Shown here: piece by piece, positions 48,850-57,278 of the stretch
Numbering within the stretch: position 1 is the first letter of the stretch
Layout of the letters: each line of letters opens with the position of its first letter
Assembly: GCF_019973735.1 (NCBI RefSeq)
Contig: NZ_AP024463.1
Coordinates: 2,418,001 to 2,482,000 of the forward strand
DNA length: 64,000 nt
Source: Arachnia rubra
GTDB lineage: Bacteria > Actinomycetota > Actinomycetes > Propionibacteriales > Propionibacteriaceae
Direction: 5' to 3'
Position numbers and translations under genes: made by a program
Notes under the pieces: model-generated
What the model saw: only the letters and a program-made list of their open reading frames with translations
Databases searched by the model: none
Told to the model about the DNA's origin: nothing

Positions 48850-49752
48850 ATGAGCATTGAGCAGAGCCAGCAGTTTGAAGAGATCGTGCGCCGGGTGATC
48901 GCAGAACTCGGTGTGCGCCCTGCGTCCGATGCGCCTCAGCAGGCCGCCACACCAGAGCCACGCCGAGGGCAGCAGGAACAGGAAGCGGAGGCGGAGATCC
49001 CGGATATCCGGGCCGTCGACTACCGGCAGGTCTACCGGGTACCGGATCCGGCGAATCCAGACGAGTTCGCGCGGCTGAAGGCCCGCACCTGGGCCAGGCT
49101 TGGCCAGGGCCGGACCGGACCGCGATACACCACGGCAGCGCAACTGCGTTTCTGGGCGGATCAGGCCGCAGCCATGGATGCGGTGTTCACGGATGTGGCG
49201 TCCGACTGGCTGGAGCACGCCGGGTTGTTCACAGTGCAGACCAAGTGCAGGTCAAAGGACGAGTACCTGACCAACCCGGAGCTTGGCGCCCAGTTTGACG
49301 ACGCCGTCATAGCCGAGATCAAGCAGCGTTGCCAGTCCAAGCCTGAGGTGCAGGTCTTCGTGGCCGATGGTCTTTCATCGACCTCGGTGGAGGCCAACGT
49401 CGCGGAGTTGTTGCCGGCGCTGGACCAGGGCCTGAAGCTGCACGGCCTGACGATGGGAACCCCATTCTTCGTGAAATACGGCCGGGTGCGTTCCATGGAA
49501 CCGATCTCCGAGGCACTCGGCGCAACTGTCACCTGCGTGCTGCTCGGGGAACGTCCGGGACTGGCCAGTGCGGAGTCGCTGTCGGCCTACCTGGCCTACC
49601 AGGCAAAGGTGGGGATGTCGGAGGCGGAGCGGACCTGTGTCTCCAACATCCACAGCTCCGGTTCGAATCCAATCGAGGCTGGCGCCCACCTAGCAGATCT
49701 GATTGCTGCGATGATCAAGCAGAAGACCTCGGGAATCCATCTAGAGCTATGA
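48850..49752 (+). CDS. eutC: ethanolamine ammonia-lyase small subunit
   Basis: A 300-residue cobalamin-binding subunit. The N-terminal 22 residues (SQQFEEIVRRVIAELGV) form an amphipathic helix like the EutC encapsulation peptide that targets the lyase into the shell. A variable Gln/Glu-rich linker (30-55) follows, then the B12-binding domain from about 60 with VADGLSSTSVEANVAELLPAL and NIHSSGSNPIEAGAHLADL. The ATG at 48850 follows GAGGATAA. Ends just before the GntR regulator gene. Confidence 0.94.
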   Translation: MSIEQSQQFEEIVRRVIAELGVRPASDAPQQAATPEPRRGQQEQEAEAEIPDIRAVDYRQVYRVPDPANPDEFARLKARTWARLGQGRTGPRYTTAAQLRFWADQAAAMDAVFTDVASDWLEHAGLFTVQTKCRSKDEYLTNPELGAQFDDAVIAEIKQRCQSKPEVQVFVADGLSSTSVEANVAELLPALDQGLKLHGLTMGTPFFVKYGRVRSMEPISEALGATVTCVLLGERPGLASAESLSAYLAYQAKVGMSEAERTCVSNIHSSGSNPIEAGAHLADLIAAMIKQKTSGIHLEL

Positions 49753-49841
49753 CCGGGGAAGGGCGACGCCCCCAGGCAGAGCATGTGCGGTACGACATGT
49801 CAAGACCTCTGGTTCGTCAAAGAGTGGCTGTCTGCAATAAA

Positions 49842-50531
49842 ATGCCCCCCGTGGCATTGATGAAGCTGGAACCTGCCCAGCGTGTTGGAGACCAGGCGTT
49901 CGATGCCATTCACGATGCGATCATGACTGGCGAGTATCGAGCGGGGCAACGGCTCCAGATCCGCCAGCTCGCTGAGAAGCTGGGCACCAGCGTCATGCCG
50001 GTGCGGGAGGCAATCAAGCGGCTGGAGGAGCTCAGCCTCGTGGAGACCTTCCCACACCGCAGCGCCGTCGTGAAACGTTTCACCCGGGACGAGCTCCTCC
50101 AGCTGTATGCGGTCCGCCGCATCCTGGAGGTTGAGGCGACACGGCTGGGGGCACCCGCTGTGCCCACCAAGGACATCCAGGCGCTCCGCAAGCTTCATAG
50201 CCGCCTGGCCTCAGCCTTGGCCCGGGGGAATGCCATCGAGTATCTGGAGTTCGACGAGAAACTGCTCGCCAGCGTGTATCTCTGCTCCGGCAACACGGTG
50301 CTGCTGGATACGATCCGCAGGCTGTGGCAGCGGTGCCGTTCGTACAAGATCGTGGGTGTCAGGCGGCAGATCGAATCCGGCCAGACCGACATCCTGTTGT
50401 CTTACCAAGAAGAGCTGATCAACGCTGTCGCCGCTGGCGACGTGGACCGGGCGGAACAGATAACGGCGGATTCCCTGGACGCCGCCACTGAGCGGATCCG
50501 GGCCGCCCTGCCAGATGAGGGAGCCGATTAG
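49842..50531 (+). CDS. GntR-family (FCD) transcriptional regulator
   Basis: A 229-residue regulator: GntR winged helix (residues 15-80, with LQIRQLAEKLGTSVMPVREAIKRLEEL) and a C-terminal FCD ligand domain (about 90-220) that usually binds small carboxylates or metal. It is not EutR (AraC) or EutVW (ANTAR), which control other eut loci. The start is uncertain (49842 or 49860), with no clear ribosome-binding site. It lies between the eut genes and a divergently repeated promoter motif, the natural candidate for its operator. Confidence 0.88.
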   Translation: MPPVALMKLEPAQRVGDQAFDAIHDAIMTGEYRAGQRLQIRQLAEKLGTSVMPVREAIKRLEELSLVETFPHRSAVVKRFTRDELLQLYAVRRILEVEATRLGAPAVPTKDIQALRKLHSRLASALARGNAIEYLEFDEKLLASVYLCSGNTVLLDTIRRLWQRCRSYKIVGVRRQIESGQTDILLSYQEELINAVAAGDVDRAEQITADSLDAATERIRAALPDEGAD

Positions 50532-50562
50532 GCCGGCTGAAGGATCCAAGAAGATCATCAGG

Positions 50563-50606
50563 AGCTGACCGCTCGCGCAGCCAATTGCACGAGCGGTCAG
50601 CTTTTT
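50563..50606 (+). terminator. rho-independent terminator after the GntR gene
   Basis: A perfect 13-bp inverted repeat AGCTGACCGCTCG with a 14-base loop, followed by TTTTATT. It separates the eut operon from the second module. Confidence 0.9.
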
Positions 50607-50635
50607 ATTCACCTCTTAGTTTTTATTCACCCCTT
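50602..50635 (+). repeat. imperfect 16-base direct repeat
   Basis: TTTTTATTCACCTCTT is repeated at 50620 as TTTTTATTCACCCCTT, with an 18-base period, between the terminator and the shared promoter motif. Confidence 0.8.
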
Positions 50636-50641
50636 GCGTGA

Positions 50642-50662
50642 TCTGTGATCAAATGTTACGTT
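50642..50662 (+). promoter_or_regulatory. shared operator/promoter motif, copy 2
   Basis: The near-identical counterpart of 44518-44538 (20 of 21 bases). It lies 58 bases before the GTG of the flavin oxidoreductase gene, with the same ACTCAAAGGAGAG ribosome-binding cassette at 50702-50714. Confidence 0.6.
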
Positions 50663-50720
50663 GTCAGAAATCACGATGCTTGGCCTGGATTGGTCGTTCG
50701 TACTCAAAGGAGAGACGTCA

Positions 50721-52088
50721 GTGAAGGATGTAATCGTTGTCGGAGCTGGCCTTGCCGGATTGTCTGCTGCCTGGCGGATGCGCCACTGGGACACACTGGT
50801 TCTGGAAGCCGACTCCCGCGTGGGTGGCCGGATACGCTCCGAGCGGCGTGGTCAGTACTGGCTGAACTGGGGAGGGCACGTGTTCGCAGGCCCGGGCAGT
50901 TCAACGGACTCGCTGCTGAACGAGGTCGGGGTCTTAGCCGTCGCGGTGCCGGGTTCCCTTCAAGGCCTTCAGATGAATGGGAAGTTCATCCGGAAGGGGC
51001 ACATCGCCACCTATCCGTTCCGCATCCCGATGTCGTTCAAGGCCCGGCTTGCCACCCTGCTCACCGGCATCAAGGTAGTCAGCGGCGTGGCCCGCTACAC
51101 CGCCGTCGTGCGGCAGCGCCCTGGGGAGTCCGGTCCGATGCGGCAGCAGCGAGTTTACGATTTCGACAACGAGCGTTCGTTCCTCGACTTCATCAAGGAC
51201 CAGCCCGAGGATGCCGCAGCCCTGTTCAAGACGACGGTGACACGTTCCGCCGGGGATATGGACCAGATCTCGGCCGGGTCGGGCATCGGGTATTTCAGTT
51301 TGGTGCTCGGTATCGGACAGGGCCTGAACCGGGCCATCGTGGGCGGCCCGTCGACCCTCACCGAGTCCGTCGCGGTGGCTCTCGGGGACACCGTCCAGCT
51401 CGGCGCCAGGGTTCACGAGGTGGTTCACCGGAAGAACTCAGTGCTCGTGCGCTACGAGCAGGACGGCCAGGACCACGAGGCCGAGGCCCGGGCAGTCATC
51501 CTGGCGACAACCGCCGATGTCTCACACCAGATCGCCGTTGATCTCCCGTATGACCTGAACGAGGCCCTGGGCAAGGTCCAGTACGGGCCCCACGTGAGCA
51601 CAGCCTTCCTCACCAACGAGACAACCCGTCAGCGCTGGGACGACGTCTACGCGATCGCGGCTCCGAAGCGGTCGTTCGCCATCTGCCTGAACCATGCAAG
51701 CGTGATCCGCAGCCAGGAGAAGGAACGCCAGCCAGGCGGCTCCATCATGTGCTTCTCCCCCGCCAGCCTTGGACGGGCTCTCTTCGACAAGAGCAACGAG
51801 GAGGTCATCGCGACACATCTGGCGGATCTTGAGGAAGTCCTGCGGCCAGGTTTCTCCGACATGGTTGTGGAGGCCCGGGCCGAGCGCTGAAAGTCCGCCT
51901 CGCCGTACTGCTTCCCAGGCCGCTCCAAGCTCCAGCCCACGCTGATGCGGGGCGCCAGCCGCGTCCTACTGGCCGGTGACTTCCTGGGCACCCTCTACAC
52001 CGAAAGCGCCATCACTTCGGGGTTCGCGGCGGCAACGAATGCCGCCAGCATCCTCGCCACCGAGCGCCAGACCCACCACAACGCCTGA
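50721..52088 (+). pseudogene. flavin amine-oxidase-like gene with an internal TGA
   Basis: FAD-dependent oxidoreductase of the amine oxidase/protoporphyrinogen-oxidase-like superfamily. The dinucleotide-binding motif VIVVGAGLAGLSAAW opens the protein, with EADSRVGGRIRS next. Translation stops at TGA 51888-51890, codon 390, but the same frame continues for 65 codons with the expected C-terminus (PYCFPGRSKLQPTLMRGASRVLLAGD and GFAAATNAASILA). Relatives usually have Trp at the stop position, so TGG to TGA is the likely change. The start is GTG after AAAGGAGAG. Possible outcomes are a dead gene, readthrough or recent loss. The substrate, perhaps an amine, is unknown. Confidence 0.85.
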
Positions 52089-52160
52089 CGCAGGGCGTCT
52101 CACCCAATCCCCTCTGCCCCAAATCCTTTCTGCGCACCGCTGTTTCACTTTTCTAGGAGA

Positions 52161-53050
52161 ATGATGTCCAAGCACTTGTCCGGCGTCCTCACCGCCCTGG
52201 CCACCCCCTTCGACTCCAGTGAGAGCATCGACGCCGACCTCCTCAGAGCAGTCGTCGAACGCTCCGTCTCAGCCGGGGTCGGCGGCGTCGTGGCCTGCGG
52301 TTCGACTGGAGAGGTCGGCACCATGTCCTCCGATGAGCGGCGCAGGGTCGTCGACATCGTCGTGGAGCAGACCGCGGGCCGGGTGCCGGTCATCGCCCAG
52401 ACGGGCGCCACCTCGACTGCCGAGGCCATCCGGCTGTCGCAGGCGGCGCAGTCCTCGGGGGCCGATGTGCTGATGCTGGTCACGCCTTTCTATGAGGCAG
52501 TCACCGTCGAGGAGACGGTCGCGTATCTGAAGGATGTCGCGGCATCGGTCGATCTGCCGGTGATGCTCTACAACATCCCGTCGGCCACCGGGGTGAATCT
52601 GGATCCCGCGCTGGTGCGGCGGCTCGCCACCGAGATCGACAACGTCAAGTACATCAAGGATTCCAGCGCGAACTTCGAGCAGGCACTTGAGCTGATCCAT
52701 TACCACAGCGACGTCATCGGCACATTCATCGGCTGGGACGTCTACCTGTACAGCGCCCTGGTCGAGGGGCGGCCGGCATCATGGCCGGCGCTGCGAACGT
52801 CGTCCCGGAGGAGCTGGTCGAGGTCGCTGCCCTGATCAAGGAGAACAAGCTCGATGAGGCCCTGGCGAAGTGGAAGCGGGTCTATCCCGTCATCGATCTC
52901 CTGATCACGACGGCCTTCATCCCCGGCGTGAAAGCCGGGCTGGAGTTACAGGGTCAGCCGGCCGGGACGCCACGCCGACCACTGGCGCCCTACCCGGCCG
53001 ATGATGTCGCCCGTCTGCGCGATGCCCTGGCACGCCTCAAACAGGGTTAG
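52161..53050 (+). pseudogene. DapA-family aldolase, frameshifted
   Basis: A dihydrodipicolinate synthase/N-acetylneuraminate lyase superfamily protein of about 296 residues if restored. Motifs are GSTGEVGTMSSDERRRVV, the catalytic Tyr in VMLYNIPSATG and the Schiff-base Lys in KYIKDSSAN. Near 52766-52770 the frame shifts: VEG runs into a wrong frame, while the expected AAGIMAGAANVVPEELVEV continues in another frame to 53050. One missing G in GGGG explains it. It is not likely to be the lysine-pathway dapA; it may act on a catabolic keto acid in the module. GGAGA precedes the ATG. Confidence 0.85.
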
Positions 53051-53058
53051 GCACATCA

Positions 53059-54582
53059 ATGATCCCTCTGGACATCACCTCAGACACTCAGGCGATAGCG
53101 GACTTCATCTGGAATCCGATGGCGTATGTGGTTCTCGGCCTGGGACTGGCCTACACGATCGGCACCAAGGCTGTGCAGTTCCGGCGGGTCCCGGACATGG
53201 TCCGCCAGCTGCGTGACTCGACTGGCGGCGACGGCGGCATGTCGTCATTCCAGGCCCTGGCCATGGCCCTCGCGAGCCGCGTCGGTGTGGGTTCCATCGC
53301 GGGTGTTGCCACCGCGATCGGCGGTGGCGGCCCGGGCGCCTTGCTGTGGATGGCTGTCACCGGCCTGCTGGGCTGCACCGTCGGCTACGCAGAGGCCTGC
53401 CTGTCCCAGACGTTCAAACGCCAGGTCGAGGACGAAGATCTGAAACGGGCCAAGGAGGATATCGGCGGTATGCCGTATTACATCCGGTACGGCCTGAACT
53501 GGCCCAAGGTGGGAGCGCTCATCGCGGTCCTGGGTGTCGTCGGCTATGGCCTGGTGTTCCCCGGCCTCCAGGTCAGTACCATCGCCAGCAGCTGGAGTCG
53601 GGCTTTTGGGTTGCCGTCCTGGGGGCCTGCGGTCGTCGTGACCGGCCTGGTCGCGATGGTGATCTTCGGTGGCACCGTCCGGCTGGTCAAGGTGACCCAG
53701 GTGCTGGTGCCGCTGCTGGCCTTCGGCTATCTGGGCCTGGCGCTGGCGGTCATCGGCATCAACTATGCCCAGATTCCCAGCGCCATCAGTCTGATAGTCC
53801 GCTCGGCCTTCGGCATGGAGCCGCTGCTGGCGGGCATCGCGGGGGCTGCTGTCGCCTGGGGCGTCCGGCGTGCGGTGTTCGCCTCGTCGAACGGACTGGG
53901 TGAGGCCACCTTCTCCGCGGCTGGCGCGCGCACGTCGCATCCGGGCAAGCAGGGCCTGGTGCAGACCTTCAGCGTCTACATCGACATCCTGCTGATCTGC
54001 ATGGCCAGTGGGCTCATGATGGTGGTCTCGGGCAAATTCAACGTGACCAACCCCGACGGTGGTTTCTTCATCGAGAACCTGCCGGGTGTGGCCGTCGGGC
54101 CGAACTGGGTGCAGGAGTCCATCAACACCTTGGCTCCCGGCTGGGGTCCGGCCTTCGTGGCAGTGGCGGTGCTGATGTTCGGTTTCGCCTGCCTGCTGGC
54201 CTATTTCTACGTCGCCAACACCAACCTGTTGTACCTGCTGGATGGGCGCAAGGGCAAAGGCCTGAAACTCGGTCTGAAGCTCGGCACCATGGCGATCGTC
54301 TTCACCGGCTCGATCATCAGCGCCGATTTCGTGTGGGCTGTCGGCGATATCGGGCTCGGCCTGATCGCCTGGGTCAACCTGTTCTGCCTGGTGTTCCTGT
54401 TCAAGATCGTCCGCACGGTCTGGAAGGATTACGAGGAGCAGGCCAGGGCAGGGCTGGATCCGCACTTCGACCCGGTCAAGCTCGGGATCAAGAATGCCGA
54501 CTTCTGGCTGGTCAAACACGACTGGGGTTCCCGTCAGGAAAGTGAAAGCAACGAGAACCAGCCAAAGCCCACAACAAACTAA
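53059..54582 (+). CDS. AGCS-family sodium:amino acid symporter
   Basis: A 507-residue membrane transporter with 10-11 helices, of the alanine/glycine:cation symporter family. Family motifs: GGDGGMSSFQALAMALASRVGVGSIAGVATAI, GGPGALLWMAVTGLLGC, RRAVFASSNGLGEATFSAAGA and DFVWAVGDIGLGLIAWVNL. It imports amino acids with sodium; here it may carry the substrate of the module, since no EutH permease is present. A long charged C-terminal tail ends ENQPKPTTN. It begins 8 bases after the DapA-like stop, so the genes are cotranscribed. Confidence 0.92.
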   Translation: MIPLDITSDTQAIADFIWNPMAYVVLGLGLAYTIGTKAVQFRRVPDMVRQLRDSTGGDGGMSSFQALAMALASRVGVGSIAGVATAIGGGGPGALLWMAVTGLLGCTVGYAEACLSQTFKRQVEDEDLKRAKEDIGGMPYYIRYGLNWPKVGALIAVLGVVGYGLVFPGLQVSTIASSWSRAFGLPSWGPAVVVTGLVAMVIFGGTVRLVKVTQVLVPLLAFGYLGLALAVIGINYAQIPSAISLIVRSAFGMEPLLAGIAGAAVAWGVRRAVFASSNGLGEATFSAAGARTSHPGKQGLVQTFSVYIDILLICMASGLMMVVSGKFNVTNPDGGFFIENLPGVAVGPNWVQESINTLAPGWGPAFVAVAVLMFGFACLLAYFYVANTNLLYLLDGRKGKGLKLGLKLGTMAIVFTGSIISADFVWAVGDIGLGLIAWVNLFCLVFLFKIVRTVWKDYEEQARAGLDPHFDPVKLGIKNADFWLVKHDWGSRQESESNENQPKPTTN

Positions 54583-54606
54583 CCCTCACGTCAGAAAGAG
54601 ATTCCG

Positions 54607-55776
54607 ATGTTCACCGTAGACACCTACACCCCGACTCGCGTCATCTTCGGTGCCGGGCGGCTCGAGGAACTCGCCTCAGTGGAGCTACCGGGGACCAAAG
54701 CCCTGATCTGCGTCACAGCCGATGGCCTGATGGAGAAAATCGGCGTTCAGCAGCGGGTCCTCGATCTGCTGGCCAAGAACAACGTCGAGGCCGCGATCTT
54801 CAGCGACATCACACCCAACCCGAACCGGGAGACCGTGATGGCAGCGGCAGCTCTTGCCGAACGAGAGGGCTGTGACTTCTTCATCGGGCTGGGTGGCGGC
54901 TCCAGCATCGACGTGGCGAAGGCGACTGCGATCATCGCCAAGAATGGCGGTGACCTGTGGGATTACGCCGAGGTCGGCAGCGGCGGGCGCAAACCCGTCC
55001 AGGTCGCAGCACCCATCATCACCATCGCCACCACCTGCGGCACCGGCACCGAGACAGACCAGTACTGCGTCATCACCAAGGAGGAGACCGCCGAGAAGAT
55101 CGATTTCACCATGGACGCGTTATTCCCGACGCTGTCTATCATCGATCCCGAATTAATGGTTTCACTGCCCAAGAACCAGACGATGTTCCAGGGCTTCGAC
55201 GCTTTCTTCCACAACGCGGAATGCTATATCACCAACAACAACCAGAACCGCCTGCTGGACCTGTTCACCATTGATGGTTTCACCACTGTCTACCAGTGGC
55301 TGCCCAAAGCGCTGGAGAATGGCTCCAACCTGGAGGCGCGCACGAATATGGCCTATGGCGCAAACATTCTGGGTGGATATGCGATGGCGCACTGCTTCGT
55401 CACGACCCATCACATCATCGGCCAGGCCATGGGTGGGGTATTCCCCAAGGTTCCGCACGGCGCCACCTTGATCCTGATCGCGAAAGAGTTCTACCGGCTC
55501 TGGGCACCCAAGTTCCCCGAATTCTTCGACGCGATGGGCAAGCTGCTCGGGGTGGAACCCGACCCAGCGCAGCCCGGAACCGGTTTCTCCCGGGCCGTCG
55601 AACAGCTGATGGAGGTCACGGGAGCCAGCGACCTGAAGATGTCGGACTTCGGCATCGACCCGGCGGAGTTCCAGAGGATCGCCGACAACACAGTCGACGT
55701 CATCGGGATCGACTGGGATCGCTATGTGATGTCCAAGGAGGAGATCGTGCAGCTGCTGGAGAAATCCTACCGCTAA
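54607..55776 (+). CDS. iron-dependent alcohol dehydrogenase
   Basis: A 389-residue group III alcohol dehydrogenase that reduces aldehydes to alcohols with NAD(P)H. It has the GLGGGSSIDVAKA cofactor loop and iron ligands D198, H202, H269 and H284 (HIIGQAMGG and VPHG segments). Eut loci carry such an enzyme, EutG, to reduce acetaldehyde; this one lies in the second module and may serve the same role. A strong terminator follows. No N-terminal encapsulation helix is obvious. Confidence 0.92.
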   Translation: MFTVDTYTPTRVIFGAGRLEELASVELPGTKALICVTADGLMEKIGVQQRVLDLLAKNNVEAAIFSDITPNPNRETVMAAAALAEREGCDFFIGLGGGSSIDVAKATAIIAKNGGDLWDYAEVGSGGRKPVQVAAPIITIATTCGTGTETDQYCVITKEETAEKIDFTMDALFPTLSIIDPELMVSLPKNQTMFQGFDAFFHNAECYITNNNQNRLLDLFTIDGFTTVYQWLPKALENGSNLEARTNMAYGANILGGYAMAHCFVTTHHIIGQAMGGVFPKVPHGATLILIAKEFYRLWAPKFPEFFDAMGKLLGVEPDPAQPGTGFSRAVEQLMEVTGASDLKMSDFGIDPAEFQRIADNTVDVIGIDWDRYVMSKEEIVQLLEKSYR

Positions 55777-55809
55777 GCCGTCGAAGAAATGTAAGTCGTC
55801 AAAGCAATG

Positions 55810-55851
55810 CGTTGTCTCTTTGCCGGATTCTGGCAAAGAGACAACGTTTTT
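55810..55851 (+). terminator. terminator of the second module
   Basis: A perfect 15-bp inverted repeat, CGTTGTCTCTTTGCC and its complement, with a 7-base loop, followed by TTTTT. It ends the transcript that starts at the FAD gene. Confidence 0.92.
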
Positions 55852-55959
55852 CATGGAATATTTCACACCGGCCACCGGTTGCGCATTCACCAGAAGCTGG
55901 GATCTCTGTCCAGGACACCGAGGAACTGAGAAGTTTCCAGACCTGACGCCGGTGGTCTC

Positions 55960-56382
55960 TCAGACCTGGAAGCGGGCGAAGGCCCGGCCGGGTGCCGGTC
56001 CCAGGGCGTGTAGCTCTGTGAATCCCAGGGACTCGTAGAAGGCGCGCTGCCGGGGTGAGGCGTCGGTCATCAGGACGTGCTGGCGCACTCTGGCGTACGG
56101 CTCGAAGACCATTTCGACGAGACACCGGCCGATGCCACACCGATGTACTTCAGGCCGCACCAGCACATCCTGCAGATAGGCAATCGTGGCACCATCTGAG
56201 ATGATCCGGGCCAGCCCGATCAACCGTTCGCCCTCGTAGGCGGTCACCACCCGCGATGATCCTTTCAGCGCCCGGCGCAGCATCTCCGGCTCACGGGTAT
56301 AGGCAGTCCATCCGACGGAGTCATACAAGCTGACCAATTCGTCAAGCTCTGGTATCTGGTCAATGTGGATGACGACGTCCAT
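55960..56382 (-). CDS. GNAT family N-acetyltransferase
   Basis: A 140-residue acetyltransferase. Acetyl-CoA motif: YLQDVLVRPEVHRCGIGRCLVEMV; earlier SRVVTAYEGERLIGLARIIS; and the typical SPRQRAFYESLGF. It begins MDVVIHIDQIPELDELVSLYDSVGW, the start shared by many small actinobacterial GNAT proteins. The ATG at 56382 is preceded by AGGGGG. Substrate unknown. Confidence 0.85.
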   Translation of the reverse strand: MDVVIHIDQIPELDELVSLYDSVGWTAYTREPEMLRRALKGSSRVVTAYEGERLIGLARIISDGATIAYLQDVLVRPEVHRCGIGRCLVEMVFEPYARVRQHVLMTDASPRQRAFYESLGFTELHALGPAPGRAFARFQV

Positions 56383-56483
56383 ATCCCCCTGCTTTCGTGC
56401 TGATGGTCCATGCGGCTCAGGGCACAGATCCGGCCTATCCCGTCCATCGCTGACTGCTGCTGAGCATGGTGCGATAAATGATT

Positions 56484-57278
56484 TCAGTCCCGCCATTCGG
56501 CCTCCCCCCAGGGAAAGCGCGGGACGCTCTCAACGAGCCGCTGGGTGGCTGGCGCAGTGGGCGAGTCGATCACCCGCTGCGCGGTGCCCTGCTCGACGAT
56601 CTGCCCATCTTCCATGACACAGATCTCATCCGCGACTTCCTTGGCCAGCCCCAGGTCATGGGTTATGAACAGCATCGAAAACTGCCATTTCCTCTGCAGT
56701 TCTCCAAGCAATCGAGTGATCTCATCCTGCATCGACACGTCGAGTGCGGAGACTACCTCGTCAGCGACCAGGAGCCGGGGCTCCGCCAGCAGGGCACGAG
56801 CCAGTGCGGCCCGCTGCAGTTGGCCTCCAGACAGCTGACCAGGATGACGCGACAGGTGCGCCTCCTCAAGGCCGACATCGGCAAGCAGCCGGCGCACCTT
56901 CACCACTGCCGAGGCTGCGTCAAGCCGGTGGATGCGGCAAGCCACCGGCAGCAGGCTTTGCCGCAGACTCAGGTGGGGCGCGAAGGACGCGAACGGGTCC
57001 TGGAAAACCAGTTGGAATGCCGGCCGGAGCGGACGCCAGGACCGTCCGCGGCGCCGTACCAGGTCAGTGCCGCACTCATCAAGGACCCGGCCGGAGTCAG
57101 GCCGAATCAGACCGACGCAGATCTTGCCCAGCGTGCTCTTCCCGCACCCGGATTGCCCCACCAGCGCGAGCGTGTGGTCAGCCACCAGCTCCAGACTGAC
57201 TCGATCAACAGCCTGCACTTGGCCGCCACCACGGCGGAATGCCTTGCTGACGGCGTCGAGGGCTAGCACGGCTGTCAT
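56484..57278 (-). CDS. peptide/nickel ABC transporter ATPase (OppF/NikE-like)
   Basis: A 264-residue ABC ATPase of the dipeptide/nickel importer family. Walker A GQSGCGKST, signature LSGGQLQRAALARALL, Walker B LLVADEVVSALD. Unlike many OppF proteins it lacks the long C-terminal extension. It overlaps the second ATPase gene by ATGA. It is the last gene of a five-gene minus-strand operon: binding protein, two permeases, two ATPases. Confidence 0.88.
   Translation of the reverse strand: MTAVLALDAVSKAFRRGGGQVQAVDRVSLELVADHTLALVGQSGCGKSTLGKICVGLIRPDSGRVLDECGTDLVRRRGRSWRPLRPAFQLVFQDPFASFAPHLSLRQSLLPVACRIHRLDAASAVVKVRRLLADVGLEEAHLSRHPGQLSGGQLQRAALARALLAEPRLLVADEVVSALDVSMQDEITRLLGELQRKWQFSMLFITHDLGLAKEVADEICVMEDGQIVEQGTAQRVIDSPTAPATQRLVESVPRFPWGEAEWRD

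Noticed and set aside
49655..49680. GGTTCGAATCC inside eutC resembling a tRNA T-arm
   Set aside because: No acceptor, D or anticodon arms surround it and it encodes the conserved SGSNP of EutC.
50563..50635. Possible insertion-sequence end or CRISPR-like repeat near the GntR terminator
   Set aside because: There are only two imperfect 16-base copies with no spacer array, terminal inverted repeat or transposase; the first overlaps the terminator T tract.
53245..54519. A 424-codon minus-strand frame
   Set aside because: It is antisense to the AGCS symporter and has no family features; the symporter motifs are clear on the plus strand.
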